64,000 bases of DNA from Acetobacterium woodii (GTDB lineage: Bacteria > Bacillota > Clostridia > Eubacteriales > Eubacteriaceae): assembly GCA_016213825.1 (NCBI GenBank), contig JACQZP010000013.1, forward strand, positions 109,146 through 173,145. The letters run 5' to 3'. This document shows positions 16,974 through 26,447 of this stretch, one piece after another (the first letter of the stretch is position 1; each line of letters begins with the position of its first letter). The notes under the pieces were generated by a model that saw only the letters and a program-made list of their open reading frames with translations, was not told the origin of the DNA and ran no database searches. A program made the translations under genes and the position numbers.

Positions 16974-17627
16974 ATGCCGAGAAATTATATTGCCAGAAGA
17001 ATCGCCAAAGAATTTAAAGATGGAATGTATGTTAATTTAGGAATTGGGATTCCGACTGAATCGGCAAATTATATTCCTGAGGGAACCCATGTCTATTTAC
17101 AAACTGAAAACGGCGGATTAATGTTTGGTCCCAAGCCTAAACGGGGTGAAACCAATCCGGATATTGCCAATGCCGGCGCAGAACCCATTACCATGCTGCC
17201 AGGCGGTGCCGTTTTTGATGTGGCAACCTCATTTGCGATGATCCGCGGCGGACATATTGACATGACCGTGGTGGGTGCTTTGGAAGTGGATGAAGTGGGC
17301 AGTATTGCCAGCTGGAAAATTCCGGGAAAACTCTTAACCGGGATGGGTGGCGCCATGGATTTGCTTTATGGATGTAAACGGGTGATTGTGGCGATGACGC
17401 ATACTGACAAACATGGCAACCCGAAAATACGAAAAAACTGTACCCTGCCGTTAACTGCTGCCGGCGTAGTGGATCTGATCATTACCGACAAAGCCGTTTT
17501 GCGGGTGGGGGAAGGCGGGCTGTATCTGGAAGAGTTGGCACCCGGAGTGACCGCAGCGGAAGTCGAACGGCTCACCGAAGGCACCATTTTAAACATCATC
17601 GAATGGGAACATATCGAAATTACTTAG
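16974..17627 (+). CDS. CoA-transferase subunit B
   Basis: Beta subunit, 217 residues, carrying the catalytic glutamate in TENGGLMFG (the ENG motif that forms the glutamyl-CoA intermediate). GIGIPTESANYIP and LPGGAVFDVATSFAMIRGGH are further family blocks. It starts 11 bases after subunit A with AGGAGGTC. An OFA-family transporter follows in the same operon, which hints that the pair activates an imported carboxylic acid. Confidence 0.9.
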   Translation: MPRNYIARRIAKEFKDGMYVNLGIGIPTESANYIPEGTHVYLQTENGGLMFGPKPKRGETNPDIANAGAEPITMLPGGAVFDVATSFAMIRGGHIDMTVVGALEVDEVGSIASWKIPGKLLTGMGGAMDLLYGCKRVIVAMTHTDKHGNPKIRKNCTLPLTAAGVVDLIITDKAVLRVGEGGLYLEELAPGVTAAEVERLTEGTILNIIEWEHIEIT

Positions 17628-17652
17628 AAAGATTTAATAATAGGAGACTAAA

Positions 17653-18876
17653 ATGAAAAATAATAAAAGATATTTAATCTTAGCAGTGAGTATTGTCATT
17701 AACTTATGTATCGGCTTTGCCTATGCATGGAGCGTTTTTTCCAAACCGTTGATGAAAGATTTTGGTTGGACCGCCTCCCAGGCATCAATGGCATTCACCA
17801 TCAACTTATTTGTTTTGCCAATTGCGATGATTTTTGCCGGGCCATTGGTTAAGCGTTTCGGCGTGCGAGTCGTTGTATTATTAGGTGGCGTTTTGTTCGG
17901 ATTGGGACTTTACTTAAGTGGCATGATCACCAGTGTTTATCAAATTTATATCACTTACGGTTTAATTGCCGGATCGGGCATCGGGCTTATTTACTCCATT
18001 ACCGTTTCCAATACCGTCAAATGGTTTCCCGAAAATAAAGGTTTAGCCGGCGGATTAACAGCTGGCGGATTTGGGGCCGGGTCACTTATTTTTGCTCCGG
18101 TGGCGGTTCAGTTTATTGCTACCCAAGGGGTTTTGGGAGCGTTTCAAACATTAGGATTAATCTTTTGCGGCGTGATTCTGGTTTTAGGATTTTTCATTGC
18201 AGCACCGCCGGTGCAGGAAACCGAAAAGCAGGCGGCTGCAGCTGGCACAAACCAGAACGGCATTGATGTTACCACCCGGGATATGTTAAAAACCACCGAT
18301 TTTTATGTAATTTGGGGATTAATGGTATTGGGTTGTATCTCCGGCTTAATGATCATCAGTCAGGCATCGCCGATTGGTCAGGTAATGGTTGGGTTATCCC
18401 CCGAGCAGGCGGCTTTTGCAGTTGGCTTTATCGGCCTTGCTAATGCCACTGGCCGCGTCGTATGGGGAAGTGTTTCCGATAAAATTGGGCGTTATAACAC
18501 CTTAATTTGTATGTTTGTTTTAAGCGGAGCAGGTTTAACGGCTTTATATTTCACCAATGATTTACCACTTTTCATGGTCGGTATCTGTTTGATCGCAGCC
18601 AGCTATGGTGGGGTTTTTGGTTTATTCCCGTCGATCACTGCAGATAATTTTGGAATCAAGCATTTGAGTATGAACTACGGCGTAGTTATGACCGGTCTTT
18701 CGATTGGGGCATTCATCGGTCCGCAAATCGCCGCTTATGCCGTTGAAAAAAGCGGTGGCAGTTACAACTTGGCATTTATCATTACCTTAGGCATTAACAT
18801 CGTTGCTATTGCCTTGGTATTGTATGCGAAGAGCAGAAACACCAAACGTAAAATGGTTTTAGCAACAGAAAATTAA
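17653..18876 (+). CDS. OFA-family MFS transporter (oxalate/formate antiporter-like)
   Basis: A 407-residue major-facilitator protein with 12 predicted helices. It begins with the characteristic INLCIGFAYAWSVFSKPL helix, followed by VKRFGVR between helices 2 and 3 and SDKIGRYN in the central loop. OFA proteins exchange small carboxylates such as oxalate, formate or lactate. Lying 25 bases behind a CoA-transferase pair with AGGAGAC, it probably imports or exchanges the acid that the transferase activates. Substrate is inference. Confidence 0.9.
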   Translation: MKNNKRYLILAVSIVINLCIGFAYAWSVFSKPLMKDFGWTASQASMAFTINLFVLPIAMIFAGPLVKRFGVRVVVLLGGVLFGLGLYLSGMITSVYQIYITYGLIAGSGIGLIYSITVSNTVKWFPENKGLAGGLTAGGFGAGSLIFAPVAVQFIATQGVLGAFQTLGLIFCGVILVLGFFIAAPPVQETEKQAAAAGTNQNGIDVTTRDMLKTTDFYVIWGLMVLGCISGLMIISQASPIGQVMVGLSPEQAAFAVGFIGLANATGRVVWGSVSDKIGRYNTLICMFVLSGAGLTALYFTNDLPLFMVGICLIAASYGGVFGLFPSITADNFGIKHLSMNYGVVMTGLSIGAFIGPQIAAYAVEKSGGSYNLAFIITLGINIVAIALVLYAKSRNTKRKMVLATEN

Positions 18877-18905
18877 TAAAGCTATAAAAAATAATCCGAA
18901 TAAAT

Positions 18906-18934
18906 AAAGAGCTGCCTCGCCGAGGCAGCTCTTT
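18906..18934. terminator. Bidirectional terminator
   Basis: AAAGAGCTGCCTCG and CGAGGCAGCTCTTT form a perfect inverted repeat between convergent genes. Confidence 0.88.
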
Positions 18935-18943
18935 AAATTTGGA

Positions 18944-19477
18944 TCAGGTTAAACGATACTTGCGGTTTAACATATCTTCCCGTTCTTTCCAATCCGACAT
19001 CAGTGTGCCCAGAGCACCGTAGAAAGATAAATTATGGTTGGGAAAACGGAAATGCAGCATTTCATGCAGGGCAATATATTCAATGCATTCTTTGGGTGTT
19101 TTAATCAGCTCCAGGTTTAAAATAACGCGTTGACTCTTGGGTGAACAGGCACCCCAACGGTTGTCCAGGCGATAGATTTTCAAATCAGGAAAACGGACCT
19201 GATAGGGAGCGGCTTTGACAATGGCAGAAGCCATGGCTTCTACGAATACATCACGGGCCTGTTCCCGGTACCACATATCGAGGATAAACTCTTTATGGAC
19301 AACGGACTGGGCATCATGGACATTCAGAACCATATTATAATTATTGATGGTTACGCCGGTACTGGCCGATTCTTCGACCATCAGACGATAATAATCACCA
19401 AGAAATTTATGTTTTTCACCAGTTTTATACTGATAGTTTTTAAGTAACTCAGGAACGGTATCAAGATTGCCAAACAT
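18944..19477 (-). CDS. DUF45/YgjP-like zinc metallopeptidase
   Basis: A 177-residue protein with the family signature: RWGACSPKSQRVILNLELI, then IALHEMLHF (HExxH-like zinc site) and NHNLSFYGAL, then DWK. The family is related to SprT/WLM proteases. I chose the ATG at 19477 because GGAGG lies 9 bases upstream; it leaves out a 12-residue in-frame extension. Either way it lacks the usual N-terminal beta-rich segment of about 230-residue YgjP proteins. Stand-alone gene. Confidence 0.82.
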   Translation of the reverse strand: MFGNLDTVPELLKNYQYKTGEKHKFLGDYYRLMVEESASTGVTINNYNMVLNVHDAQSVVHKEFILDMWYREQARDVFVEAMASAIVKAAPYQVRFPDLKIYRLDNRWGACSPKSQRVILNLELIKTPKECIEYIALHEMLHFRFPNHNLSFYGALGTLMSDWKEREDMLNRKYRLT

Positions 19478-19717
19478 AAGGGGGTACCTCCATTTTCTGT
19501 AAAACGACTCCATTTCGGTACATTATATCCAAGAAAAGCGAAAATCTGAATAGAAATAGTTGTCACCATAGGGAAAGAATTAGTGTTGGAGTTGCAAATT
19601 TTTGATAAGCCCCATATGAACTGTACATTCATGAGAAAAATGTTATAATTAGATATTAAAGTTCCAGGTAAAAATGTTGGGGGTAGCCAGGAATGTTATT
19701 TAATGAGAGGAGAATTT

Positions 19718-20488
19718 ATGGAAACAACACTAAGTGTAACATTGATTCAACACACACCTGAGCCGGAGAAATTGGTCGCAGCAGCAGCCAAATTATGTTA
19801 CTCCAAAGCAGGTGCTGGTGAAATCATGGATGATCTGACCGATGACAATGTCGAACGGTTTTTGACCCGATTAATGGATATGGGACATGCATCGCCGATT
19901 GAACATGCCAGTTTTACCTTTGCAATTGAAGGGGTAAGCCGTGCGCTAACCCATCAGCTGGTACGACATCGAATGGCGAGTTTTAGCCAAAAATCCCAAC
20001 GTTATGTCAGTGAGGGACAGTTTAATTATGTGATTCCACCAGAAATAAAAGCCTTGCCGGATGGGGAAAAGGTGTTTGTTGAAGGGATGGAAAATGCCCA
20101 AAAAACCTATGACACATTAGCAGAAAAACTGATCGCAAAGTATACTAAAGATTTAATTGCAACTGGGCTTTCTGAAAAGCAGGCAGCTATGGTAGCGGAA
20201 AAGCAGGGAATTGAAGATGCCCGGTTTGTACTGCCGAATGCATGTGAAACAAAGATCGTGACAACCATGAATACCAGAGAGCTTTTACACTTCTTCAATC
20301 AGCGATGTTGTAATCGAGCGCAATGGGAAATTCGGGAACTGGCCACCCAAATGCTTAAAGAATGTAAAAAAGTGGCACCCTTGCTGTTTAAAAACGGCGG
20401 ACCACGCTGTGTCGAAGGACCATGTCCAGAAGGCAGTATGACCTGTGGAAAGATTACTGAAGCAAGAGAAAAATTTAAGCAAATATAA
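19718..20488 (+). CDS. thyX: FAD-dependent thymidylate synthase
   Basis: ThyX makes dTMP from dUMP using methylene-THF, NADPH and FAD and releases THF, not dihydrofolate. The 256-residue protein has the ThyX motif [14 protein letters not shown] and the [12 protein letters not shown] block. The ATG at 19718 follows GAGAGGAG. The enzyme fits an acetogen that keeps its folate pool reduced for the Wood-Ljungdahl pathway. A short cysteine-rich tail ([15 protein letters not shown]) is typical of clostridial ThyX. Confidence 0.97.
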   Translation: METTLSVTLIQHTPEPEKLVAAAAKLCYSKAGAGEIMDDLTDDNVERFLTRLMDMGHASPIEHASFTFAIEGVSRALTHQLVRHRMASFSQKSQRYVSEGQFNYVIPPEIKALPDGEKVFVEGMENAQKTYDTLAEKLIAKYTKDLIATGLSEKQAAMVAEKQGIEDARFVLPNACETKIVTTMNTRELLHFFNQRCCNRAQWEIRELATQMLKECKKVAPLLFKNGGPRCVEGPCPEGSMTCGKITEAREKFKQI

Positions 20489-20549
20489 GCAATTTATTAT
20501 TAAAACATTAATTATGACAAACAAAATATTGAAAAGGTTGTGAAAAGGT

Positions 20550-21419
20550 ATGTTGGAAATTAAAAATCCCGAGAAGCAGAATATCATCATCTCATTAATT
20601 GTTGCTGTTTTAGGGGTCGCTATTATTTTTATACCGTTTGTGATAACAGCGGTGGCAAGCTATCAATTTTATTTTACGTATGCGGGCGTTGTTATTATTG
20701 GGTTTTCGATTGGTTATGCGGTCTTTTTCTTTCTACGTTATCGACAGTTTGAGACGTTTTTGGAAAAGAAAGACGAAGCCCTGGTTTGGGAATATGATGA
20801 AGATCTATATGTGGGATTTATCGGAGAATTAAACAAAATTCAAAAGAATTCTGAAAAGGAAAAAATCTGGATTCTGCTGGGTATTGAACTCGTTATTTCA
20901 GTATTACTCTTTTTTATGTTAGATCCTGAAATAAAATGGTTGGGAATTGCATTTTTTGTTTTCTTTGGAACAATGTCATTGCTTTTTACTTTGGTATTAC
21001 CACAGAGTTTTAAATACCGAGCGATGGTTAAACCATATGTAACCATTATCAATGAAGACAGTGCCTACATCATGGGTCGTTTTCATAAATGGACCAAAGC
21101 TCAGTCAAAAATTAAAAACTATGATAATGGTGAAAAAACATATAAGGTATTAGCCATTAATTATGAATCGTTAAGCCGTAATGGCAAACTGTTTCAGGAA
21201 TGGACAGCCGTTATTCCGAATCCCGACGATCCGAATTCAATTGCTGAAGCGAAGCGATGGGTCGGTCGGATTAACAAATGTTCCAGACTGAATGAGAAAA
21301 AGATGAGCGAACGAAAATCATACTCAGAACGATTCTTTAATCGCATGGTGGGCAAGGATAAAAACAAAGATGAAAATAAAAAGCTGGAAAAAGCAACCGA
21401 TCCGAAATCACGCAAGTAA
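20550..21419 (+). CDS. Membrane protein of unknown function
   Basis: A 289-residue protein with four predicted helices in two pairs (residues about 12-32, 41-61, 105-123 and 128-148). A cytoplasmic domain of about 90 residues and a very Lys/Asp-rich tail from about residue 245 follow. The globular part (KPYVTIINEDSAYIMGRFHKW) looks beta-rich. No family recognised. The gene is monocistronic, 61 bases after thyX, with AAAAGG as a weak ribosome site. Confidence 0.75.
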   Translation: MLEIKNPEKQNIIISLIVAVLGVAIIFIPFVITAVASYQFYFTYAGVVIIGFSIGYAVFFFLRYRQFETFLEKKDEALVWEYDEDLYVGFIGELNKIQKNSEKEKIWILLGIELVISVLLFFMLDPEIKWLGIAFFVFFGTMSLLFTLVLPQSFKYRAMVKPYVTIINEDSAYIMGRFHKWTKAQSKIKNYDNGEKTYKVLAINYESLSRNGKLFQEWTAVIPNPDDPNSIAEAKRWVGRINKCSRLNEKKMSERKSYSERFFNRMVGKDKNKDENKKLEKATDPKSRK

Positions 21420-21430
21420 AAGATGAAATA

Positions 21431-21456
21431 AAAAAAGCCCTCTCGGGCTTTTTTTA
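21431..21456. terminator. Bidirectional terminator
   Basis: AAAAAAGCCC, TCTC loop, GGGCTTTTTT, between a plus-strand gene and minus-strand luxS. Confidence 0.9.
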
Positions 21457-21462
21457 TGTTAA

Positions 21463-21942
21463 TTATTCAGGATAAATCATATTTTCCGGCTGAATCGTTT
21501 CGAGAATTTCGGTAAGAAATTTTTTAGCTTCATAGCGAGCCATGGGGAGATTCATATCCAGATAGTTGCCACAGTCCCGGGGCGAAGCACCGGGAATTTC
21601 GTCATCATAATCAGCCATAAAGGTAAATAACTTAATGACCAATGGCAGAATATCCTGAGGGGTGAGTTCCCCTTTCATCAGCAGGTAGAAGCCGGTCCGG
21701 CAGCCCATCGGTCCAAAATAAACAATCTCATCACTAAGAATCGGATCGTTTCGCAGAAAAGTGGCCCCAAGATGTTCCATGGCGTGGAGTTCAGCGTTGT
21801 TGATGACCGGTTCCCGGTTAGGTTCTTTCATGCGAATGTCAAAGGTGGTGATACAGTGGTCACCGCAATAATCTTTACGGGAGATGTAGACTCCTCGCAG
21901 TAAATCCAGGTGGTTAATGGTAAAGCTGGCAATTTTTTTCAT
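21463..21942 (-). CDS. luxS: S-ribosylhomocysteine lyase
   Basis: LuxS splits S-ribosylhomocysteine to homocysteine and DPD, the AI-2 precursor. The 159-residue protein has the metal site HAMEH plus the later cysteine in RDCGNYLDM, and the catalytic cysteine in GPMGCRTGFY. It overlaps recU by 4 bases, so it is translated in coupling with it. In an acetogen it mainly recycles methyl-transfer by-products. Confidence 0.97.
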   Translation of the reverse strand: MKKIASFTINHLDLLRGVYISRKDYCGDHCITTFDIRMKEPNREPVINNAELHAMEHLGATFLRNDPILSDEIVYFGPMGCRTGFYLLMKGELTPQDILPLVIKLFTFMADYDDEIPGASPRDCGNYLDMNLPMARYEAKKFLTEILETIQPENMIYPE

Positions 21943-22481
21943 TTCTTTTTTTCCTTTCCGGTAAGATAATGATTAATGGCCTCCAAGTAATGAAGGAGAA
22001 TATTGTGAAAGGGATAAATGCGTAAATTTTGGTCGAAGTCTGCATAAGGGATGGATTTTCGACCGTCATTTTGGGCGTTATCCCAATATTTTTTCAGAAT
22101 GCTAAAAGGTAGCAGGAAGGTCTCATCACAAAACTTAAAGTGAACAATCAGGAAAGACAGGCCTTCCTGTTTTTCGAAAGCGTCCATGAAATCCATTTGA
22201 TGGCAATGAATATTGGCAATCGGCAACCGCTTCAGATTGGTTTCCTTGGCATCGAAGCACACCGGAATGCCTTGAATGTTTCCCAAATAATCCACGGTGC
22301 TTTTTTCTTCAAAATAAGCCAGTTTAATGGTGCCTTTGCCTGGATCCAACTCCACTGGTTTTATCGCAGTGGGAATTTTTTGAACCACAGCCAACCCTTG
22401 TTCCATATATATTTTATTGGTGATATTGATATATTCTTCAAGCTGACTTCCCCGAAGCCCTCTGCTGTTCCAGTACCCCAT
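21939..22481 (-). CDS. recU: Holliday junction resolvase RecU
   Basis: RecU cuts Holliday junctions in Firmicutes. The 180-residue protein starts MGYWNSRGLRGSQLEEYIN, then QKIPTAIKPVELD, and the nuclease core is visible as EEKSTVDYLG (E-x-K-S-T-x-D) and CFDAKETNLKRLP with the catalytic E-x-K/D-x-E pattern, then the NIHCHQMDFM block. It lies between a pseudouridine synthase and luxS in one minus-strand unit. Confidence 0.95.
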   Translation of the reverse strand: MGYWNSRGLRGSQLEEYINITNKIYMEQGLAVVQKIPTAIKPVELDPGKGTIKLAYFEEKSTVDYLGNIQGIPVCFDAKETNLKRLPIANIHCHQMDFMDAFEKQEGLSFLIVHFKFCDETFLLPFSILKKYWDNAQNDGRKSIPYADFDQNLRIYPFHNILLHYLEAINHYLTGKEKKK

Positions 22482-22483
22482 GA

Positions 22484-23461
22484 CTATTTCTCCAATAGAA
22501 AGGGGTCTTTGAAACCAAAGCGTTTCAGCATTTTTTCAAAGATAGGTGGAATCGGCGCAGTAAAGGTTTTGCCCATATCAACCAGGGTAAATTGGGCACT
22601 GTGAAGCAATTGGCTTCGGAGTCCCGATTCCTCATACAAACGACTATTAATAAGGCGATTTCCATATTTAGGATCGCCAAGAATGGGAAAACCAACAGCT
22701 GCAAGCTGGACTCGAATCTGATGGGAACGTCCGGTTTTTAAATTGATTTTCAGCAAAGAAAAATCTCCATGGCTTTCCAGGGTCTCATAGTTTAAAACGG
22801 ATTTTTTGTCAGATGGCGAAGTTTGCTGTTCTGAGAAAGTGACGGTGTTTTTATCGGGATCTTTCTTTAAATAACCAACAATTTCGCCGACAGCCTGAGG
22901 TTTGCCACAGACTAACGTATAATAGATTTTTTCGGTTTGATCCTCACGAATAGCTTTGTTGACGTCCTGAAGACTTTTGAAATTCTTGGGAACCAGAATA
23001 ATCCCAGTGGTATTTTTGTCCAATCGATTAGCACAGGCTGGTGTAAAGGTCAGATTAGTTTTGGGGTTATAATCCCCTTTTTTAATCAGATAATCCACCG
23101 CATAGTCAATCAGAGAAATCTCTTCGGTCTTATCCGGTTGAGTCAGTACCTCGGCCGGTTTATTGAGCACCAGCAGATCCGAATTTTCGTAAATGATGTC
23201 AAGGATCGTACTGTTTTTATCCAGTTTCTTTTTGGCTGAAGCCGAACGAAAATTTGAAATGGTTTCTTCAGAAAAATAAATCTGCACCACATCCCCGGCG
23301 GCGATAGCAGTTGAGGGTTCCGATTTTTGACCGTTGAGTTTAATTCTCTTTTTTCGTAACATCTTTTGGAGAAATCCAGTGGATGCCTGAGGCATCAGTT
23401 TTTTTAGAAAGCGATCCAGACGCTGGTTGCTTTCATTCTCGGTAATAACAATTATTTTCAT
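22484..23461 (-). CDS. RluC/RluD-family pseudouridine synthase
   Basis: A 325-residue enzyme with an N-terminal S4 RNA-binding domain (QRLDRFLKKLMP) and a catalytic domain with RLDKNTTGIILV, where the aspartate attacks the uridine. Downstream are LKTGRSHQIRVQLA and ILGDPKYG. It probably modifies 23S rRNA; the exact site cannot be told. Its stop is 2 bases from recU. Confidence 0.92.
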   Translation of the reverse strand: MKIIVITENESNQRLDRFLKKLMPQASTGFLQKMLRKKRIKLNGQKSEPSTAIAAGDVVQIYFSEETISNFRSASAKKKLDKNSTILDIIYENSDLLVLNKPAEVLTQPDKTEEISLIDYAVDYLIKKGDYNPKTNLTFTPACANRLDKNTTGIILVPKNFKSLQDVNKAIREDQTEKIYYTLVCGKPQAVGEIVGYLKKDPDKNTVTFSEQQTSPSDKKSVLNYETLESHGDFSLLKINLKTGRSHQIRVQLAAVGFPILGDPKYGNRLINSRLYEESGLRSQLLHSAQFTLVDMGKTFTAPIPPIFEKMLKRFGFKDPFLLEK

Positions 23462-23619
23462 CTATAATCCTTAAGTAGTATTTTGTAGCTATTATACCAT
23501 GAAAGCAAGGTAATTAAATTAAGTTTGTGAGCACAGCAATTAAAATAAGTGTAGAAAGAACGGAGCAGTTTAAAAAAAAACGTTTTTGGTGAATATTTTT
23601 TAAATAGGCTTTAATCATC

Positions 23620-23668
23620 AAATAAAAAGAGCATGTCTGCAAATAACCAATTGTTATTTGCGACATGC
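23620..23668 (-). terminator. Intrinsic terminator of the aldolase gene
   Basis: On the minus strand GCATGTCGCAAATAAC pairs with GTTATTTGCAGACATGC (one bulge), followed by CTCTTTTTATTT. Confidence 0.85.
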
Positions 23669-23704
23669 CCTAAAAACGGAGAAACAAGTTAATGATAATA
23701 TAAA

Positions 23705-24634
23705 TTATCGTTTGTGGCTGCAGTCCAAGACATTTTTAATTTTATGGGCAACCATTGCTTTAATGGCAGAACGACCAGGTCCCAAATATTGGCGCGGATC
23801 GAACCAGCCGGGATTTTCAACAAAAACCTGTCGGATGGATGCGGTCATCGCCAGACGCAGATCCGTATCGATATTAATTTTGCAAATGCCAGATTTGGCA
23901 GCTTTTCGTAACATATCTTCGGGAACGCCTTTGGCACCAGGTATTTGTCCGCCGTATTGATTACAGAGGTCAACAAATTCTTTGGGAACCGAAGATGCAC
24001 CATGAAGGACAAGTGGAAAGCCAGGTAGCAGATCAGAAATTTTATAAAGCCGCTCGAAATCCAAACGCGGTTCATCTTTGAATTTGAAAGCCCCGTGACT
24101 TGTGCCAATGGTAATGGCTAGAGAGTCGCATCCGCTTCTTTCAACAAATTCAACGGCTTCATCGGGATCGGTATAGGTTGCATTGCGAGTGTCCACATTT
24201 ACAGCATCTTCAATGCCGGCCAATTTTCCCAACTCAGCTTCAACAACAACACCATGGTCGTGAGCGTATTCAACAACCTGTTTTGTTAGGGCTATGTTTT
24301 CAGTAAAAGGATGTTTCGACCCGTCAATCATAATTGAAGTGAAGCCACTGTCAACACAGGATTTGCAAATCTCAAAATCATCACCGTGATCTAAATGAAG
24401 ACAGATATCCAAGCCAGTAACTTCAATGGCTGCTTCAACTAATTTCCTTAAATAGACAGGGTTGGCGTATTTTCTGGCTCCTGCTGATACTTGTAAAATA
24501 AGGGGTGCCTGTTCTTCAGCGGCTGCTTCAACGATGCCCTGTATTATCTCCATGTTGTTAACATTGAAAGCACCTACAGCGTAACCACCCTCATAAGCTT
24601 TTCTGAACATTTCAGTCGATGTAACTAATCCCAT
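23705..24634 (-). CDS. fba: Class II fructose-bisphosphate aldolase
   Basis: Zinc-dependent aldolase of glycolysis and gluconeogenesis, 309 residues. The metal ligands appear in HLDHGDD, in VEAELG and in GTSHGAFKF, with a final LVLHGASSVP. The N-terminus AYEGGYAVGAFNVNNME is diagnostic. I chose the ATG at 24634 because AGGAGGTTTTC lies just upstream; an earlier in-frame start overlaps that site. Monocistronic, with a strong terminator. Confidence 0.95.
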   Translation of the reverse strand: MGLVTSTEMFRKAYEGGYAVGAFNVNNMEIIQGIVEAAAEEQAPLILQVSAGARKYANPVYLRKLVEAAIEVTGLDICLHLDHGDDFEICKSCVDSGFTSIMIDGSKHPFTENIALTKQVVEYAHDHGVVVEAELGKLAGIEDAVNVDTRNATYTDPDEAVEFVERSGCDSLAITIGTSHGAFKFKDEPRLDFERLYKISDLLPGFPLVLHGASSVPKEFVDLCNQYGGQIPGAKGVPEDMLRKAAKSGICKINIDTDLRLAMTASIRQVFVENPGWFDPRQYLGPGRSAIKAMVAHKIKNVLDCSHKR

Positions 24635-24861
24635 TTTTGAAAACCTCCTAAGTGTTATCATATTTTAGCCTGTTGTCAGAATATTACATTTATAATTAAT
24701 TGACACTGTTAGTATACTATCTTTTAAAACAATACTCAAGCAGTCAGGACAAATTTGATCCGTTATTACACTTTTTTTTCTGGAAAGAAATTATGAAAAG
24801 ATGTGAAATATATTTAAATTGTAAAACTTTTTTGGTAGCTGCTTTGTTTTGAAAAAAAGTC

Positions 24862-24897
24862 AGAATAAAAGAGGCAAACTAAAAAATAGTTGCCTCT
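24862..24897 (-). terminator. Intrinsic terminator of folT
   Basis: On the minus strand AGAGGCAACT and AGTTTGCCTCT pair with one bulge, followed by TTTTATT. Confidence 0.75.
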
Positions 24898-24915
24898 GGA
24901 AAAATGGTTCTATTG

Positions 24916-25674
24916 CTAGCGCTGTTTAATAAAACTTGGAAGTATTTTTAATATCGCTACCAGCATTATGGTATAAAGCGGAATCAGGAAAATGTTCGAA
25001 ATGATTCGAGCGGGGAGTAATACGGCAACGGCCTGTCCATAAAGAATACTCAAAAACCAGGTATTCAACAAAATTGATGTGACCAATTGTGAAACACTGA
25101 CGATAAAAAGGATATGATCGCTTCGGTATTCACTATCAAGATTAGATTTCTTTACAACAATAATGGGGAAGACTGCAAAAGCAATCATTAAAGCAATAAA
25201 GATAGCGAAGTAAACCATACTTAATGGTTCACCGGCATAATAAACAGTACCATTGTCAAAATCGAATATGCCTGAAACAGCGAGAATAATTGTGGCCAAA
25301 ACGATGAATACCAGGTTGAACCATTCCAGATGTTTGGTTTCTTTTTTTCGCAGCATCATAAAAAGAAGGCCTGGAATTAAACCTGTTAATCCACTGGCGA
25401 GAGTAAACCCAATAAAAAATGGGCCCCCGGGCTTAATAACAAAGCACAGCAGATCTGAAATAAAACCAACGGCAAAACCGGCAAGTGGTCCTAACAGGAT
25501 ACCGCTTAACATAATTGGCAGTGCGGTAATGTTCAACCTTAGCGAAGGAAAACCACCAAGAGGGATATACACCTCAAACAGAATTTTCAGCACGATGCTG
25601 ATGGCAATAAGCAGTCCACAATTGACAACAACCCGCGTCCGTGAGGAACCACTAATAAAAGCATTACTTTTCAT
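24916..25674 (-). CDS. folT: Folate ECF transporter S component
   Basis: A 252-residue membrane protein of the FolT family, which binds folate and docks on the shared ECF energy module (EcfA-A'-T, not in this window). Six or seven helices are predicted. The sequence VVNCGLLIAISIVLKILFEV and the following GGFPSLRLNITALPIMLSG are typical of folate/thiamine-type S components. The THF riboswitch directly upstream supports folate as ligand. AAGGAGG precedes the ATG. Confidence 0.92.
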   Translation of the reverse strand: MKSNAFISGSSRTRVVVNCGLLIAISIVLKILFEVYIPLGGFPSLRLNITALPIMLSGILLGPLAGFAVGFISDLLCFVIKPGGPFFIGFTLASGLTGLIPGLLFMMLRKKETKHLEWFNLVFIVLATIILAVSGIFDFDNGTVYYAGEPLSMVYFAIFIALMIAFAVFPIIVVKKSNLDSEYRSDHILFIVSVSQLVTSILLNTWFLSILYGQAVAVLLPARIISNIFLIPLYTIMLVAILKILPSFIKQR

Positions 25675-25729
25675 AAAACCTCCTTGATTTTAAAGTAATG
25701 CTTCCGCAACCTACAATCTGCATTGTAAC

Positions 25730-25817
25730 AGCGGAAGCGACAAGATACCGCAATGGTCACATTTCGTTTAAAGGCAACTTCCCATCCTTTAACACTTTAC
25801 GCATCTTATCTACTCTG
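25730..25817 (-). ncRNA. Tetrahydrofolate (THF) riboswitch upstream of folT
   Basis: On the minus strand: AGAGTAGATAAGATGCGT, AAAGTGTTAAAGGATGGGA, AGTTGCC, AACGAAATG and TGTCGCTTCCGC, almost the same as the folE aptamer. Downstream, CTTCCGC can pair with GCGGAAG at about 25699-25709, but no T-run follows, unlike at folE. The folT ribosome site is about 15 bases further, so translational control is plausible. A TAAAAT -10 lies upstream on the minus strand near 25834-25839. Confidence 0.92.
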
Positions 25818-25979
25818 GTATTTAATTGACATCATTTTAACACGGCAGTAAAGGTTTACACAAGGATAAATTATTATCGGTTTTTTTTAAGATACTGAGG
25901 TATTTATTGAATTTTGGGTAAATATATTATCAATATGTTTATTATTTAACAAAATGCACTCAGAAGGAGAGTAAAAAAA

Positions 25980-26315
25980 ATGAAAAAGCTGTGCAAATGC
26001 AGTGTCTGCGGTTATACAATGGAAGGTGTTGAAGCACCAGATAGTTGTCCCAAATGTGGGTCTCCTCAGGAAAAATTTGAATCATTAAGCGAAGAAGCAG
26101 CTAAAAAAGTTTATGATTCTTATGTCACCAATGATATTCACATGGAAGTGATTGGTTTGGCAGAGAAAATCATTCACTTGTCAAGAAAGGGAGCGGAAAT
26201 CAATCTGGATCCAGCATGTTTGCATATTTTTCAAAAAGCCGAAGCCGAATGTTATGTCATTAAAGAAATGTGCAAAGCAGAAATAGCCGGACATGTCTCA
26301 AAAGGTAAATGGTAA
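25980..26315 (+). CDS. Rubredoxin-like zinc/iron ribbon protein
   Basis: A 111-residue protein with an N-terminal rubredoxin-like knuckle pair (CKCSVCGYTMEG and CPKCGSP), the kind found at the end of rubrerythrins. An alpha-helical domain with two more cysteines follows. It may carry electrons or bind zinc in oxidative-stress defence; this is inferred from the motif. GAAGGAGAG precedes the ATG. It is the last host gene before tRNA-Thr. Confidence 0.8.
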   Translation: MKKLCKCSVCGYTMEGVEAPDSCPKCGSPQEKFESLSEEAAKKVYDSYVTNDIHMEVIGLAEKIIHLSRKGAEINLDPACLHIFQKAEAECYVIKEMCKAEIAGHVSKGKW

Positions 26316-26322
26316 AAAAATA

Positions 26323-26352
26323 TTGAAGTGGGGCTGTGGTTTGTGTTATGAT
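26323..26352 (+). promoter_or_regulatory. Promoter of tRNA-Thr
   Basis: TTGAAG (26323-26328) and TATGAT (26347-26352) with an 18-base spacer, about 20 bases upstream of the tRNA. Confidence 0.65.
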
Positions 26353-26371
26353 AGTGCAGTAAGTTTTTACT

Positions 26372-26447
26372 GCTGGCGTGGCACAGATGGTAGCGCAACT
26401 GATTCGTAATCAGTAGGTCGGGGGTTCGATTCCCCCCGCTAGCTCCA
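26372..26447 (+). tRNA. tRNA-Thr (anticodon CGT), phage attachment target
   Basis: A 76-base cloverleaf with acceptor arms GCTGGCG and CGCTAGC, anticodon stem-loop CTGAT-TTCGTAA-type loop (anticodon CGT), T arm GGGGG-TTCGATT-CCCCC and encoded CCA. The last 38 bases lie in the 41-bp repeat shared with 62442-62482, so the 3' half of this gene was supplied by the prophage. A 7-bp hairpin (GCAGTAA/TTACTGC, 26356-26373) touches its first two bases. Confidence 0.95.
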
